Below, one piece after another: positions 35,107-45,254 of a stretch of 64,000 nt of DNA. The notes under the pieces were generated by a model that was given only the letters and a program-made list of their open reading frames with translations, did no database searches and was not told the origin of the DNA. Made by a program: the position numbers and the translations under genes. Every line of letters starts with the position of its first letter. Position 1 is the first letter of the stretch. This DNA is from Legionella hackeliae. GTDB taxonomy: Bacteria > Pseudomonadota > Gammaproteobacteria > Legionellales > Legionellaceae. The DNA lies in contig NZ_LN681225.1 in assembly GCF_000953655.1 (NCBI RefSeq), forward strand, positions 1,132,001 through 1,196,000, read 5' to 3'.

Positions 35107-36645
35107 ATGATTGAACAACAATTAAAGCAAAAGATTGTGAACACAATCAGTCATTACGAAGAACAATGCAATAAACTTCAGGGCGAGGTTAACTTACTTA
35201 GAAAGGCCATCGATGAATTGACCACATTACCTAGTGGTATTCATGTTGATCTAGATAAGCAAGTATTAGATTTAAAAGATGCACTTAAAGAAAATAAAGA
35301 TCCACAATCTATTCAACGACGCGTGGCTTCTCTAGTTGATGTCATGTCGAATTTTCAGCAAAAAAGAGCAGAAAATAAAATTATTATTACTGATTTTATC
35401 CATCAGGGTGCCGATCTTCTGAGTCAAATGCTTATTGAACTAAAAGATAAACATGCGTTTGAGCGTATGGAGCAATTGTTAAAGACGGATACCGACGAAA
35501 GAAAATTAATTGGACAATTCAGCCAGTTACTTAAAGAGTGTGTCAATACAGTGGCAGAGCAAATTGAGTTTTGCGAGCAGAACCACGCCGCTTTAACTGG
35601 ATCAAGTGTTGTTAATTCAAAAATTAATTCCCAATTACTTCAAATCGTCGATCACCTTCCTATGCCTGATGATCTTCTTAAGAGTCAGGAAACGATTAAA
35701 ACCTTATTAAATCAGGATTTAACTGAAGTGCAATTGCTTAAAGTGACTGAGGATTTGACCGATTTAGTCGCGAAATCTTTCAATTTTGAGCAAAATCGAT
35801 TCAAAAACATTTTATACGAATTGAGCAATCACTTGCGAGATTTCAGTATATATCTAAACTTATTTAAAGATAACAATGTTTTTTCAAGACAAAGTACGGA
35901 AAAATTAGAAATAGAGATTCAAGCCAATATTCAAGAAATTAAAAATGATATGGATAGCTCACAATCGATAGAAGAGCTATCTAAAAAAATTGAAAAAAGT
36001 TTAGCTGCTATAGGTGCAAATATTAAGGAATTTAAAGAAAACCAGGAAGGACGGCTAGCAGACTATGAACATAAGATGTCGATTTTACAGGATAGGCTTA
36101 TGGAAACTGAACGTAGCGCAAAAGAAATGAAAAATATGTTGTCCTTTGAAAAACTGAGGAACAATCAAGATAGTTTGACAGGCTTGCCCAATAGATCCGC
36201 TTATGAAGAACATGTTCTTGACGCATTCAATCGATGGAAACGAGGTGTGGGTGATCTCTCCATTGCAGTTGCCGATATTGATAATTTTAAAGCGATTAAT
36301 GATACCTACGGACATTTGGCTGGTGACAAAGTTTTAAAGAAAATAGCTGTTTTGTTTAAATCCTCTATCCGTGCAGTAGATTTTATTGCTCGCTACGGTG
36401 GGGAAGAATTTATTTTCATCTTTGAACGCACCCATTTAAATAATGCGGCCAAAGTTGCAGAAGAGTTACGTAGTGCGGTTCAAGAGTATGATTTTTATTA
36501 TCGTGACACGCGCGTCTTTGTTACAGTTTCATTTGGATTGACAAATCTGCAGCATGGGGATGATTTGGAAAGTTTATTTACCCGTGCCGATGAAGCAATG
36601 TATCAAGCCAAACACAAAGGTAAAAACTGTGTGGTAAAACTATAA
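35107..36645 (+). CDS. Diguanylate cyclase (GGDEF) with coiled-coil sensor region
   Basis: Makes cyclic di-GMP. The C-terminal GGDEF domain (about residues 345-510) has DSLTGLPNR, the active site RYGGEEF, and an inhibitory I-site RAVD five residues upstream, so product feedback is expected. The first 330 residues form long helical and coiled-coil stretches without membrane segments or a recognised sensor, so dimerisation in the cytoplasm may set activity. It lies 25 bp downstream of the CDGSH gene. Confidence 0.93.
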   Translation: MIEQQLKQKIVNTISHYEEQCNKLQGEVNLLRKAIDELTTLPSGIHVDLDKQVLDLKDALKENKDPQSIQRRVASLVDVMSNFQQKRAENKIIITDFIHQGADLLSQMLIELKDKHAFERMEQLLKTDTDERKLIGQFSQLLKECVNTVAEQIEFCEQNHAALTGSSVVNSKINSQLLQIVDHLPMPDDLLKSQETIKTLLNQDLTEVQLLKVTEDLTDLVAKSFNFEQNRFKNILYELSNHLRDFSIYLNLFKDNNVFSRQSTEKLEIEIQANIQEIKNDMDSSQSIEELSKKIEKSLAAIGANIKEFKENQEGRLADYEHKMSILQDRLMETERSAKEMKNMLSFEKLRNNQDSLTGLPNRSAYEEHVLDAFNRWKRGVGDLSIAVADIDNFKAINDTYGHLAGDKVLKKIAVLFKSSIRAVDFIARYGGEEFIFIFERTHLNNAAKVAEELRSAVQEYDFYYRDTRVFVTVSFGLTNLQHGDDLESLFTRADEAMYQAKHKGKNCVVKL

Positions 36646-36727
36646 GTCTGATAATACTTTAACGAAGAACTTGATCTACCCACTCTGATTTGGGATCATC
36701 AGAGCATTCAAATTTGTTGGTGTTAGT

Positions 36728-37711
36728 ATGAGCAAATTAAAAAATATCCCTGTTGTGGTTGAAAGTGGGCAAAAATACCGTACCCAACAAGGAATTGTTG
36801 CTATCAAAGATGGTGTTAAATCTGCTGAAAACTCTTCTGAGCGTTTACCTAAACCTAAGTGGTTACGTATAGTTAATCATACCACTCCAGCTTATCATCA
36901 AGTTAAGGAGCAGGTAGTTAAGCATCAATTGGCGACTGTTTGTGAAGAGGCAAAATGTCCCAATATCGGTGAATGTTGGTCTCATGGTACCGCAACTATT
37001 ATGTTAATGGGCGCCGTTTGCACCAGGGCTTGCCGTTTCTGTGCCGTGGATACCGGTAATCCTCATGGATGGCTTGATCTAAATGAGCCAGCAAATACTG
37101 CCAATACAGTTGCTCTCATGAACCTGGATTATGTGGTTTTAACGTCTGTTAATCGCGATGATCTCGTTGATGGTGGCGCCAAGCATTATGCAGATACGAT
37201 TCGAGCAATCAAAGCACGTAGCCCTCACACGAAAGTAGAAGCTCTAACACCCGATTTTCAAGGGGTGGAGGAAAGTATAGCGACTCTATTAGAGAGTGGT
37301 GTTGACGTGTTTGCTCAAAATGTAGAGACCGTTGAGCGTTTGACCCATCCTGTGCGCGATAATCGTGCTGGTTATTGGCAAACTTTGAATGTTTTGGCTT
37401 ATGCAAAACGTTACCGCCCGGATGTGTTGACTAAAACGAGTTTGATGCTTGGATTAGGCGAGACAGATGAAGAAATTATTCATACAATGGATGAGTTGCG
37501 TGCTCAAAATGTGGATATTTTAACATTGGGCCAATATTTACAACCCACAAAGAATCATTTGCCGGTCGCTCGCTATGTGACTCCAGAGAAATTTTTAGAA
37601 TTTCGTGAAATAGGGCTTGAGAAAGGCTTTTTTGAAGTGGCTTCAGGTCCCTTAGTGCGCTCCAGCTATCGTGCAGACAGGGTTTTTAAGCGAGATAATT
37701 TGGGATTATAA
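36728..37711 (+). CDS. lipA: Lipoyl synthase
   Basis: Radical-SAM enzyme inserting two sulfurs into protein-bound octanoyl groups. Both iron-sulfur cysteine sets are present: the auxiliary [12 protein letters not shown] (near residue 71) and the radical-SAM CTRACRFC (near residue 98). The C-terminal RSSYRAD motif is also intact. At 327 residues it is normal. It starts at ATG 36728. Confidence 0.98.
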   Translation: MSKLKNIPVVVESGQKYRTQQGIVAIKDGVKSAENSSERLPKPKWLRIVNHTTPAYHQVKEQVVKHQLATVCEEAKCPNIGECWSHGTATIMLMGAVCTRACRFCAVDTGNPHGWLDLNEPANTANTVALMNLDYVVLTSVNRDDLVDGGAKHYADTIRAIKARSPHTKVEALTPDFQGVEESIATLLESGVDVFAQNVETVERLTHPVRDNRAGYWQTLNVLAYAKRYRPDVLTKTSLMLGLGETDEEIIHTMDELRAQNVDILTLGQYLQPTKNHLPVARYVTPEKFLEFREIGLEKGFFEVASGPLVRSSYRADRVFKRDNLGL

Positions 37712-37862
37712 AGAGATTGGTCAGTTTGACCCAACACCTTCCGACTAAAAGAATCTTGACTGCTTATTAAACAGCGTTTTAGAATGTTTCCTTTCTACTC
37801 GATTGATAGTATAAAGCAACCCGAGTAGGGCACTGTAAATAGACAAGAGTAGGAAGGAAAAA

Positions 37863-39284
37863 TTGTCAGTACCGCTTATACCAACCATCCTCTGTGGTGG
37901 AGCTGGATCACGATTGTGGCCAGTTTCCCGTGAACTACATCCAAAACCTTTTATTCGTCTTGCAGATGGTCAAAGTCTGCTGCAAAAAACATTTCTGCGT
38001 GCGGCATCTCTTACTAATGTGCAAGAAATTCTCACGGTTACAAACCGAGATTTATTTTTTAAAACAGAGGATGAGTTTCGTGAGGTTCATGAGAATGAAT
38101 TCAATTTGGCATTTATTCTTGAACCTTTCGGACGTAATACCGCGGCAGCAGTTGCCGCAGCAGCATTACAAGTGGTAGAAAATTATGGCGAAGACGCCTT
38201 AATGTTGATATTACCTGCTGATCATTTGATTTCAGAGCAAGAAGCCTTTGTACGAGCTGTGAATTCAGCAAAAGAATTGGCCATGACTGGTAAGATAGTT
38301 ACCTTTGGAATTGAACCACAAACACCTGAAACAGGCTATGGTTATATTGAAGCTGAAGGGAATACTGTAGTGAGCTTTATTGAAAAACCCTCCTTGGAAA
38401 AGGCAAAAGAATACTTGGAAAGTGGACGTTTTTTGTGGAACTCAGGCATGTTTTGCTTCACTGCTGGCCAAATGTTAAGAGAAATGGAGCTTTATTGTTC
38501 GGAGATTCTTTTAACCACCAAGACGTGCATGGAATTGTCACGCAAGGCGGTTGGAACAGGTTTTACTCAACTTGAGCTTGAGGGGCAGGCATTTAATAAA
38601 GTGCCCGAAATTTCAATTGATTATGCTGTCATAGAGAAGTCTGACAAGATTGCGGTAGTGCCTTGCAACATAGGTTGGAGTGACATTGGCTCCTGGAGTG
38701 CTTTAGGTGATTTATCCACCCCTGATGACATGGGGAATCGCATCGAAGGTGAGGCATTACTTCATGATGTTTCGAATTGCTATATTCGTAGTCACGAGCG
38801 ATTAGTTGGGGCGATTGGAGTTGATAATCTTTTTATTATTGATACTCCTGACGCGTTATTAGTTGCTGATAAAGCCCGAGCTCAAGATGTAAAAAATATT
38901 TATGCCCAACTCAAAACGCAAGGCCATGAAGCTCATAAAATCCATCGTACAGTGCATCGTCCCTGGGGTTCTTACAGTGTTTTAGAAGAGGGCCCTCGTT
39001 TTAAAATCAAACGTATTGAAGTACGACCTAATGCAAGTCTTAGTTTGCAAATGCATTATCATCGTAGCGAACATTGGATTGTCGTTAGTGGCATGGCTAA
39101 AGTGATTAATGGGGATCAAGAGATGTATGTCAATACGAATGAATCTACTTATATTCCTGCTGGTCATAAGCATCGTCTGGAAAATCCAGGTGTAATTCCT
39201 CTGGTAATGATTGAAGTGCAAAGCGGTGAATATATGGGCGAAGATGATATCGTACGCTTCGAGGATCGTTACGGTCGCAGTTAA
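37863..39284 (+). CDS. manC: Mannose-1-phosphate guanylyltransferase / mannose-6-phosphate isomerase
   Basis: Bifunctional type II enzyme of GDP-mannose synthesis. The N-terminal nucleotidyltransferase has GGAGSRLWPVSRELHPKPF (residues 12-30) and the FVEKPS-like FIEKPS. The C-terminal cupin isomerase domain has RPWGSYSVLEEG and the HYHRSEHW metal site. Length of 473 residues fits ManC/CpsB. The start is TTG 37863 with a strong AGGAAGG ribosome site; no ATG is available before the conserved N-terminus. It supplies GDP-sugars for LPS made from the locus that begins 2.7 kb downstream. Confidence 0.95.
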   Translation: MSVPLIPTILCGGAGSRLWPVSRELHPKPFIRLADGQSLLQKTFLRAASLTNVQEILTVTNRDLFFKTEDEFREVHENEFNLAFILEPFGRNTAAAVAAAALQVVENYGEDALMLILPADHLISEQEAFVRAVNSAKELAMTGKIVTFGIEPQTPETGYGYIEAEGNTVVSFIEKPSLEKAKEYLESGRFLWNSGMFCFTAGQMLREMELYCSEILLTTKTCMELSRKAVGTGFTQLELEGQAFNKVPEISIDYAVIEKSDKIAVVPCNIGWSDIGSWSALGDLSTPDDMGNRIEGEALLHDVSNCYIRSHERLVGAIGVDNLFIIDTPDALLVADKARAQDVKNIYAQLKTQGHEAHKIHRTVHRPWGSYSVLEEGPRFKIKRIEVRPNASLSLQMHYHRSEHWIVVSGMAKVINGDQEMYVNTNESTYIPAGHKHRLENPGVIPLVMIEVQSGEYMGEDDIVRFEDRYGRS

Positions 39285-39291
39285 TTTTTAT

Positions 39292-39325
39292 CTCCTCTCT
39301 GTCCCTTGAGAATGATAGAGAGGAG
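39292..39325. terminator. Bidirectional terminator candidate
   Basis: CTCCTCTCT / AGAGAGGAG, a 9-bp stem with a 16-nt loop, between the converging manC and the POT transporter gene. Confidence 0.6.
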
Positions 39326-39334
39326 GTTAACTCT

Positions 39335-40837
39335 TTAAGCGAGCTGAATGCATTTTTTCCTAAAATAGCGTTGCAAAAAATAAGCAATGGCTAACATAAC
39401 CACACCTAAAATTACAGTTATTGCGCCCATTCCCAAATAGTATTGTTTATAAATTCCTATGCTTTTAACAGGCGAACTCATTGTTTCGGGAATAGCTACT
39501 AAGGCTGCTAATCTACCTGAAATGGCATTGGATAAAGATGAAGCGAGATACCAGACCCCCATTGCAAAAGCGATTTCCTGACTGTCGCAATAAAGACCTA
39601 TCATGCTTAGTCCTACTGCGGAAACCCACAGTTCTGCAAGGGTAATAAGAATATAGGTTAAACCAATAAAGTTGCCATTTGCATAACCTTCATGATTGAG
39701 AATTGCCGCTAAGGCCAAAAGCAAGAGCGAAGCTCCCGCTAATAACGTTCCCGCTGCAAATTGGTAAGGGATGGTAAATCGTGGAAAGCGAGCATAAAAC
39801 CGAGGTAATTGTGCCCCTAAAACAATAATTAGCAGGGGATTAAGCATCTGATATTGGGCTGGAGAGAGTTGGATTCCAAGAAGTTGCAGATCAGAATTAT
39901 TTTTTGCAAAAAGTACTAAAGTACTATTCATTTGATTGTAGATCACAAAAAATACCACTGCCTCCACAATCAAAAGCAATGCAACTAATTGTTTATTTCG
40001 AGTTTCTCCCTTCAGCGATAAGGTTCTGCCGAAAAACCAAAGGATCCCCAATGCACAACCGATAATAATAATCAGGCTTGCTTGATAGACATGCGAGTAG
40101 GCAAATAGAGTAAAGCCATAAATCCCTGCGATATAAACGCATAAAGTTAATTTATTTTTTGCTGAAAAAAGTGTCTTATCCTTCCCCCAAAGCACGTTAT
40201 CATAAAGAGAATAACGCTTAGCAAAATTTAAAGCCGCAATCGACTTCCCTATAAAAACCAGGGTTAAAACAGATAAAGGGCCATATTGACTATCAAGAAG
40301 TGCAGGGGCAATGATTGTGGCTAACAGCGCTCCTACATTAATAGCCATATAATAAAAAGTCATGGCAGCTTTTGCTTTCGCGGCATCTTCTGCATAAATG
40401 CGAGAAACCATGCTTGATGCCGTACCCATTAAAAGAGAGTTGGTGGCAGGGACTAATGCATAAGCCGCAATAAATAAGTGATCGCCATAAGAGGATAGGG
40501 TATAACCACTGAGCATCACTAATAAATAAGCCAGGGCGAGCATGATGCTTCCAAGAAGAATTGCCCGGCGAATACCCAACACTTTATCAGCCATAAACCC
40601 GCCAAGGATGGGCATTAAATAACCTGTTGCCTGGCTAATTCCCAAAAAGGCATAGGCTTTTTCTTGAGAGTAGCCTAATCCATGTGCGAGAAGGGGGCGT
40701 GTTAAAAACAAAATGAGAATAGTGTTTAATGCATAAACAGAAAACTGACTCCAGAAGGTGATAAAGACGATATTTGTGGTTTGCTGTTGCCGAATATTTA
40801 ATTGAGGAAAAATATTCCTGATAGTTTGTGCCACCAT
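39335..40837 (-). CDS. POT-family proton-dependent peptide transporter
   Basis: A 500-residue inner-membrane carrier with about 13-14 helices. Family features include the ExxER-like region replaced here by QFSVYALNTILILFL, GGFMADKVLGIRRAI (the MFS/POT motif between helices 2 and 3), and FYMAINVGALLATI (PTR2 signature 2). It imports di- and tripeptides in the usual members. ATG 40837 with GGGAG before it is chosen over ATG 40858. The usual proton-coupling EXXERXXYY motif in helix 1 is not clear, so coupling may differ. Confidence 0.85.
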   Translation of the reverse strand: MVAQTIRNIFPQLNIRQQQTTNIVFITFWSQFSVYALNTILILFLTRPLLAHGLGYSQEKAYAFLGISQATGYLMPILGGFMADKVLGIRRAILLGSIMLALAYLLVMLSGYTLSSYGDHLFIAAYALVPATNSLLMGTASSMVSRIYAEDAAKAKAAMTFYYMAINVGALLATIIAPALLDSQYGPLSVLTLVFIGKSIAALNFAKRYSLYDNVLWGKDKTLFSAKNKLTLCVYIAGIYGFTLFAYSHVYQASLIIIIGCALGILWFFGRTLSLKGETRNKQLVALLLIVEAVVFFVIYNQMNSTLVLFAKNNSDLQLLGIQLSPAQYQMLNPLLIIVLGAQLPRFYARFPRFTIPYQFAAGTLLAGASLLLLALAAILNHEGYANGNFIGLTYILITLAELWVSAVGLSMIGLYCDSQEIAFAMGVWYLASSLSNAISGRLAALVAIPETMSSPVKSIGIYKQYYLGMGAITVILGVVMLAIAYFLQRYFRKKCIQLA

Positions 40838-40932
40838 GTGAACTCCCTTTGCTAACATGACTGCGAATGTGGCTCTAGTTATTTTGAAACTAGCTCACTA
40901 AAATCCTTTAACAATTTACTTTATCGCAGGTT

Positions 40933-41751
40933 TTATTTTTTAGCTAATATTACGTCAATTATGTGAGTGTCATGGTAGGGAAAAGTAAATATTTGACTGA
41001 AGAGGCGCTTTAAGCGTTCTAACAAGAAATTTTTAGGAAGCATTCTGATGGTAAGGCTATTTAAAAACCAGGTTCCTTCAATACCAAATTTTATGAGCTC
41101 ATCAATATTTTCCAGCATAATAGGAATATAAAGACGCTCATGGCGTACCATTTTAAATTGATGTTGGGTGAACACATGCATCAGTTCATCAAGTCCGGAA
41201 GCAACTGCTGTATTTTTTATCAATGACTTATAGTAATGGCCGACTACAGTACTTAATAATGTACCTTTTGCTATAAAATTAGCCAAATAATGTTGAGCCA
41301 CAGGAAACGATTCATAGGTTGTTGTTATCAATGAAAAATAACCATTAGCACGGGTTAATAGGTCAGCTTCATTAAACAGCGTATTAATAGGGATATAAGC
41401 ATTGATGAAATGCGCCAATACCAAATCTTGACTGTGATGAGGGAGATAACGACTCGCTTCGGTGGCGCTTGCTTCAATTGTTGTTAACGGTAACGTTTCA
41501 CGTGCGAGTGCTAACATCTCGGCAGAAATATCGATACCGGTAAAGTCCGCATCAGGCATAAATTCGCGAAGTTTTTCTAAAAATGCGCCATTACCGACAC
41601 CAAAATCCAACACTTTGTAATGGGGTCTAAATCCTAAATGTTCTCGCTTAATTTGTGCTATCGCAGCACGATGACTTTGGCTTATTGATCCAAAACGGTC
41701 GGCAGTAGCATAATGGCCCGCTATGTCATCATACATGGCCTTTAAAGACAC
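40933..41751 (-). CDS. SAM-dependent methyltransferase
   Basis: A 272-residue class I methyltransferase. Motif I is VLDFGVGNGAFLEKL (about residues 47-61), then the acidic residue in FTGIDISAEMLALAR, and motif IV region DLVLAHFINAY. The last 100 residues contain a hydrophobic cap. The substrate is unknown; methylated small molecule or lipid is possible. It stands alone, divergent from the LPS locus. Confidence 0.85.
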   Translation of the reverse strand: MSLKAMYDDIAGHYATADRFGSISQSHRAAIAQIKREHLGFRPHYKVLDFGVGNGAFLEKLREFMPDADFTGIDISAEMLALARETLPLTTIEASATEASRYLPHHSQDLVLAHFINAYIPINTLFNEADLLTRANGYFSLITTTYESFPVAQHYLANFIAKGTLLSTVVGHYYKSLIKNTAVASGLDELMHVFTQHQFKMVRHERLYIPIMLENIDELIKFGIEGTWFLNSLTIRMLPKNFLLERLKRLFSQIFTFPYHDTHIIDVILAKK

Positions 41752-41964
41752 CTAAATTTTCCAAGAAATCTTAAACATTCAAACAGTATATCTCTAATCA
41801 CCAATATTTTGCGACTACTCTTTATCGCTTTATTTGAACTCTTGAGATTAAAGCTTGATTATAAGCGGAAAGAAGAAGATTTTTTATTTTTCCAATGGTA
41901 TCATCAGGCCCGATAGGGTTCTCTAATAATAATTTGCTGTTTAAGGAAATTGTAAGGAGTGGCA

Positions 41965-43023
41965 GTGGAAGGAAAGCAAAATACGATCATGAATGAGATT
42001 GATATAGTGGATTTATGTCTTACTATATGGTTACGTAAGTGGTTTATTTTATTTGTTACACTTGTTTGTGTAGGTGTCGGGACGCTTTATGTAGCATTGA
42101 AGAAACCAGTTTATGAAGCAAAAGGATACATATCTGCCCCAACAGCAGGTAACATTGCTGCACTTAATTATGGGCGCTCAGAGATAGGAGAAATGGCTTC
42201 AAGGATTAAGCCCTTTAATGTAGCAGATGTTTATGGTTTATTCACCGACAGTTTATTGTCTGAATCAACCAAACGAAAATTTTTTAACTCCATTTATTTT
42301 CCCACTGTTGCCAAAAATAATCAGAAAGTTGTTAAAGATAGTGTATATAATGGGTTCTCACGTATCTTTACTGTGAAGCAAGTGCCGGACTCTAACCCAG
42401 CTAAATACATAGTCACTGCTAAAGGGAAAAACCCCGAGCAAATTGTTAAATGGATTAAAGACTATATTGGATTAGCCAACCAAAGAGCTTTGCTGAACTT
42501 ATCTCTCATTTTAAAAAATGAAAATAAAACAATGGCTCAAGATTTCGAAAAGAAAATTGAGATGAAACGAGAGGGAGCCAAACAACAACGCTATGATCGA
42601 TTAGCACAACTTGAAGAAGCATTAAAAATTGCAAAGGCGGTTGATATTGACAAGCAATCTATTTTATCCCTGAATGGAACAATTGCAGATGCTTCGATTT
42701 TTAATGAGCCTAGCATGTTGTATTTACGTGGTAGTAAGGAATTAGAAGTAGAAATCAAAAATTTGCAAGAAAGAAAATCCGATGATCCTTTTATTGATGG
42801 GTTACGCGATTTACAGTTGCAATATGATTATTACAGTACCAACAATGTTAATCTAAAAGACGTTGCTCTCTTTCAATTAGATGGTTCTATTAGGTTACCT
42901 GATTTACCAATATCGCCTAAAAAAGATTTAATTCTTTTATTGTCCACATTGTTAGGTTTGATGTTGGCTATTGGATGGATAGTGTTAGAAAATTTCAGGC
43001 GCCAATTTATGGAAAGGAAATAG
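41965..43023 (+). CDS. Wzz-like polysaccharide chain-length regulator
   Basis: A protein of about 352 residues with the polysaccharide co-polymerase layout. A cytoplasmic start with LTIWLRKWFI is followed by a first membrane helix at about residues 24-44, a long periplasmic region with a coiled-coil section (about residues 180-280), then PDLPISPKKDLILLLSTLLGLMLAI as the second helix. The Pro-rich PISPKK motif just before that helix is typical. GTG 41965 with AAGGAG five bases upstream is the best start; GTG 41959 and ATG 41989 are alternatives. First gene of the LPS locus. Confidence 0.85.
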   Translation: MEGKQNTIMNEIDIVDLCLTIWLRKWFILFVTLVCVGVGTLYVALKKPVYEAKGYISAPTAGNIAALNYGRSEIGEMASRIKPFNVADVYGLFTDSLLSESTKRKFFNSIYFPTVAKNNQKVVKDSVYNGFSRIFTVKQVPDSNPAKYIVTAKGKNPEQIVKWIKDYIGLANQRALLNLSLILKNENKTMAQDFEKKIEMKREGAKQQRYDRLAQLEEALKIAKAVDIDKQSILSLNGTIADASIFNEPSMLYLRGSKELEVEIKNLQERKSDDPFIDGLRDLQLQYDYYSTNNVNLKDVALFQLDGSIRLPDLPISPKKDLILLLSTLLGLMLAIGWIVLENFRRQFMERK

Positions 43024-43100
43024 TATCCCTCGTGTCGAATATCTTTTGCTGAAATGATTCTAAGGTACAGTAAGCTGTACCTTAAAAGTTTGGAGGAGAG

Positions 43101-44084
43101 ATGCATCAAGTTTTGGTGACAGGTGCGGATGGTTTTATTGGGTCACATCTAGTTGAATTTTTAGTAAACAAAGGGTTTAACGTAAAAGCCTTGGCTCAAT
43201 ATAATTCATTTAATAATTGGGGCTGGCTTGAGGATGTGGATTGTATCAATGAGATAGAAGTAGTAACGGGTGATATTCGTGATCCTCAATATTGCAAAAA
43301 TATTACCAAGGGTATTGATACTATTTTTCATCTTGCAGCATTGATAGCCATACCTTATTCCTACGTTGCTCCTCATAGTTATATTGATACCAATGTCGCA
43401 GGTACCTTAAACATATGTCAAGCAGCCTTGGAAAATGAAGTTGCTCATATAATTCATACTTCAACAAGTGAGGTTTATGGTACGGCGATGTATGTTCCTA
43501 TTGATGAAAAGCATCCTTTACAGCCTCAATCTCCTTACAGTGCTTCAAAAATCGGTGCTGACGCAATTGCTATGAGCTTTTATAACTCATTTAATTTGCC
43601 TTTAACGATTGCAAGACCATTTAATACTTATGGGCCGCGGCAATCTGCTCGGGCAGTTATTCCTACAATTATTACTCAAATTGCTGGTGGAAAAACACAA
43701 ATTCAATTAGGTGACTTAAGCCCCACAAGAGATTTTAATTATGTGGAGGATACCTGCCATGGCTTTTTGACGATAGCTCAGCATCGTGAGAAAACCGTGG
43801 GTGAAGTAATTAATATAGGATCAAATTATGAAATCTCCATTGGAGATACCTTAGCTTTGATTCGAGAGCTTATGGGAAGCCAAATTGAGTCGACTTTAGA
43901 TGAGCAACGCATTCGACCCGAAAAATCTGAGGTTGCAAGGCTTTGGTGCGATAATACTAAAATTTTTAACTTAACTGGATTTAAGCCAAACCACTCTATT
44001 CAAGACGGATTACGGAAGACAATAGAATGGTTTACTTCAGAAAAAAATTTATCAAAATATAAAGTTAATCTTTACAACGTTTGA
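43101..44084 (+). CDS. legB: NDP-sugar 4,6-dehydratase of legionaminic acid synthesis
   Basis: Extended SDR of 327 residues acting on the nucleotide-linked GlcNAc to give a 4-keto-6-deoxy sugar. It has the NAD motif TGADGFIGSHL (residues 7-17), the ALAQYNSFNNWGWLED stretch that I know from Campylobacter LegB, the catalytic TSTSEVYG and SPYSASKIGAD, and an NTYGPRQSARAVIPT motif. The ATG has a GGAGG site 7 bases upstream. With legC, legG, legI and legF it completes the core route. Confidence 0.93.
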   Translation: MHQVLVTGADGFIGSHLVEFLVNKGFNVKALAQYNSFNNWGWLEDVDCINEIEVVTGDIRDPQYCKNITKGIDTIFHLAALIAIPYSYVAPHSYIDTNVAGTLNICQAALENEVAHIIHTSTSEVYGTAMYVPIDEKHPLQPQSPYSASKIGADAIAMSFYNSFNLPLTIARPFNTYGPRQSARAVIPTIITQIAGGKTQIQLGDLSPTRDFNYVEDTCHGFLTIAQHREKTVGEVINIGSNYEISIGDTLALIRELMGSQIESTLDEQRIRPEKSEVARLWCDNTKIFNLTGFKPNHSIQDGLRKTIEWFTSEKNLSKYKVNLYNV

Positions 44085-44093
44085 GTCAGCTAA

Positions 44094-45254
44094 ATGTTTA
44101 AACCAATCATAGAATTTATACGTGAGCAGTATCAGACAAATGAAGTTATACCCTTACATGCACCAATTTTTGCTGCAAATGAACGGCAGTATTTATTGGA
44201 TGCGATAGATTCTACATTTGTATCAAGCATTGGGGCCTATGTTGATCAGTTTGAATTACAAATGAGTGAGTATACGAAAAGCCCAAATGCAGTTGTGACG
44301 GTTAATGGCACTTCTGCTTTGCATATCGCATTAAAGTTGGCTGGTGTAGACTTTTCTGATTATGTAATTACACAGCCACTCACCTTTGTGGCGACTTGTA
44401 ATGCAATTCTTTATTGTCAGGCTGAGCCTTTATTTATAGATGTCGATAAAGAAACATTAGGTTTATCGCCAGACGCTTTGAATACCTGGTTGGAAGAACA
44501 TGCGTTTATTGATGACTCTGGATTATGCCGTTATAAACAAAACCAACGAATAATCAGAGCTTGCGTTCCTATGCATACTTTTGGACATCCTGTAAAAATA
44601 CAAGAATTGCTTAAGATTTGTCAGAAATGGAATTTATCGCTTGTTGAAGATGCCGCTGAATCTTTAGGAAGTTTCTATAAAGGACAACATACAGGCACTT
44701 TTGGTGTGGCCGGCATTTTAAGTTTTAATGGTAATAAAATTATCACCAGCGGTGGGGGGGGGATGATTTTAACCAACAAAATACTGGGTAAGCATGCAAA
44801 ACATTTAACGACTACTGCAAAGCAGCCTCATCCCTTTGAATATTATCATGATGAGCTCGGCTACAATTATCGCATGCCAAACATAAATGCCGCCTTAGGA
44901 TGTGCTCAATTAGAACAATTAGAACATTTTATTGAGGACAAACGAGCGCTTGCGCAAGAGTATGAAAATTTATTTGCGAATTCTGCCTGGAAATTTGTAA
45001 AAGAACCTACAGACTGCCGTAGCAACTATTGGCTGAATGCTGTTATTTGTGAGAATGAATTACAACGAAATGCTTTATTGACTGAAACCAATCAGGCTGG
45101 TGTTATGACCAGACCGATCTGGAAATTGATGAATCATTTACCGATGTATTCTCAAATGTTAATGGGTTCATTAGAAAATGCAGAATGGTTAGCCGAGCGG
45201 GTTGTTAATTTACCAAGTAGCGTACGTTTTAACAGAAGGAAACAGCATGCGTAA
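44094..45254 (+). CDS. legC: PLP-dependent sugar aminotransferase
   Basis: DegT/DnrJ/EryC1-family aminotransferase of 386 residues that aminates the 4-keto product of LegB. The PLP lysine is in LSFNGNKIITSGGGGMI (about residues 211-227), with EDAAESLGS upstream. The codons just after this lysine form an uninterrupted run of nine G (44754-44762). The gene overlaps legG by 8 bp. Confidence 0.93.
   Translation: MFKPIIEFIREQYQTNEVIPLHAPIFAANERQYLLDAIDSTFVSSIGAYVDQFELQMSEYTKSPNAVVTVNGTSALHIALKLAGVDFSDYVITQPLTFVATCNAILYCQAEPLFIDVDKETLGLSPDALNTWLEEHAFIDDSGLCRYKQNQRIIRACVPMHTFGHPVKIQELLKICQKWNLSLVEDAAESLGSFYKGQHTGTFGVAGILSFNGNKIITSGGGGMILTNKILGKHAKHLTTTAKQPHPFEYYHDELGYNYRMPNINAALGCAQLEQLEHFIEDKRALAQEYENLFANSAWKFVKEPTDCRSNYWLNAVICENELQRNALLTETNQAGVMTRPIWKLMNHLPMYSQMLMGSLENAEWLAERVVNLPSSVRFNRRKQHA
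44754..44762 (+). repeat. G9 homopolymer inside legC
   Basis: Nine consecutive G encoding the three glycines after the PLP lysine region. Slippage of one base would frameshift legC at about residue 224 and remove legionaminic acid. It is intact (in frame) here. Confidence 0.9.
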
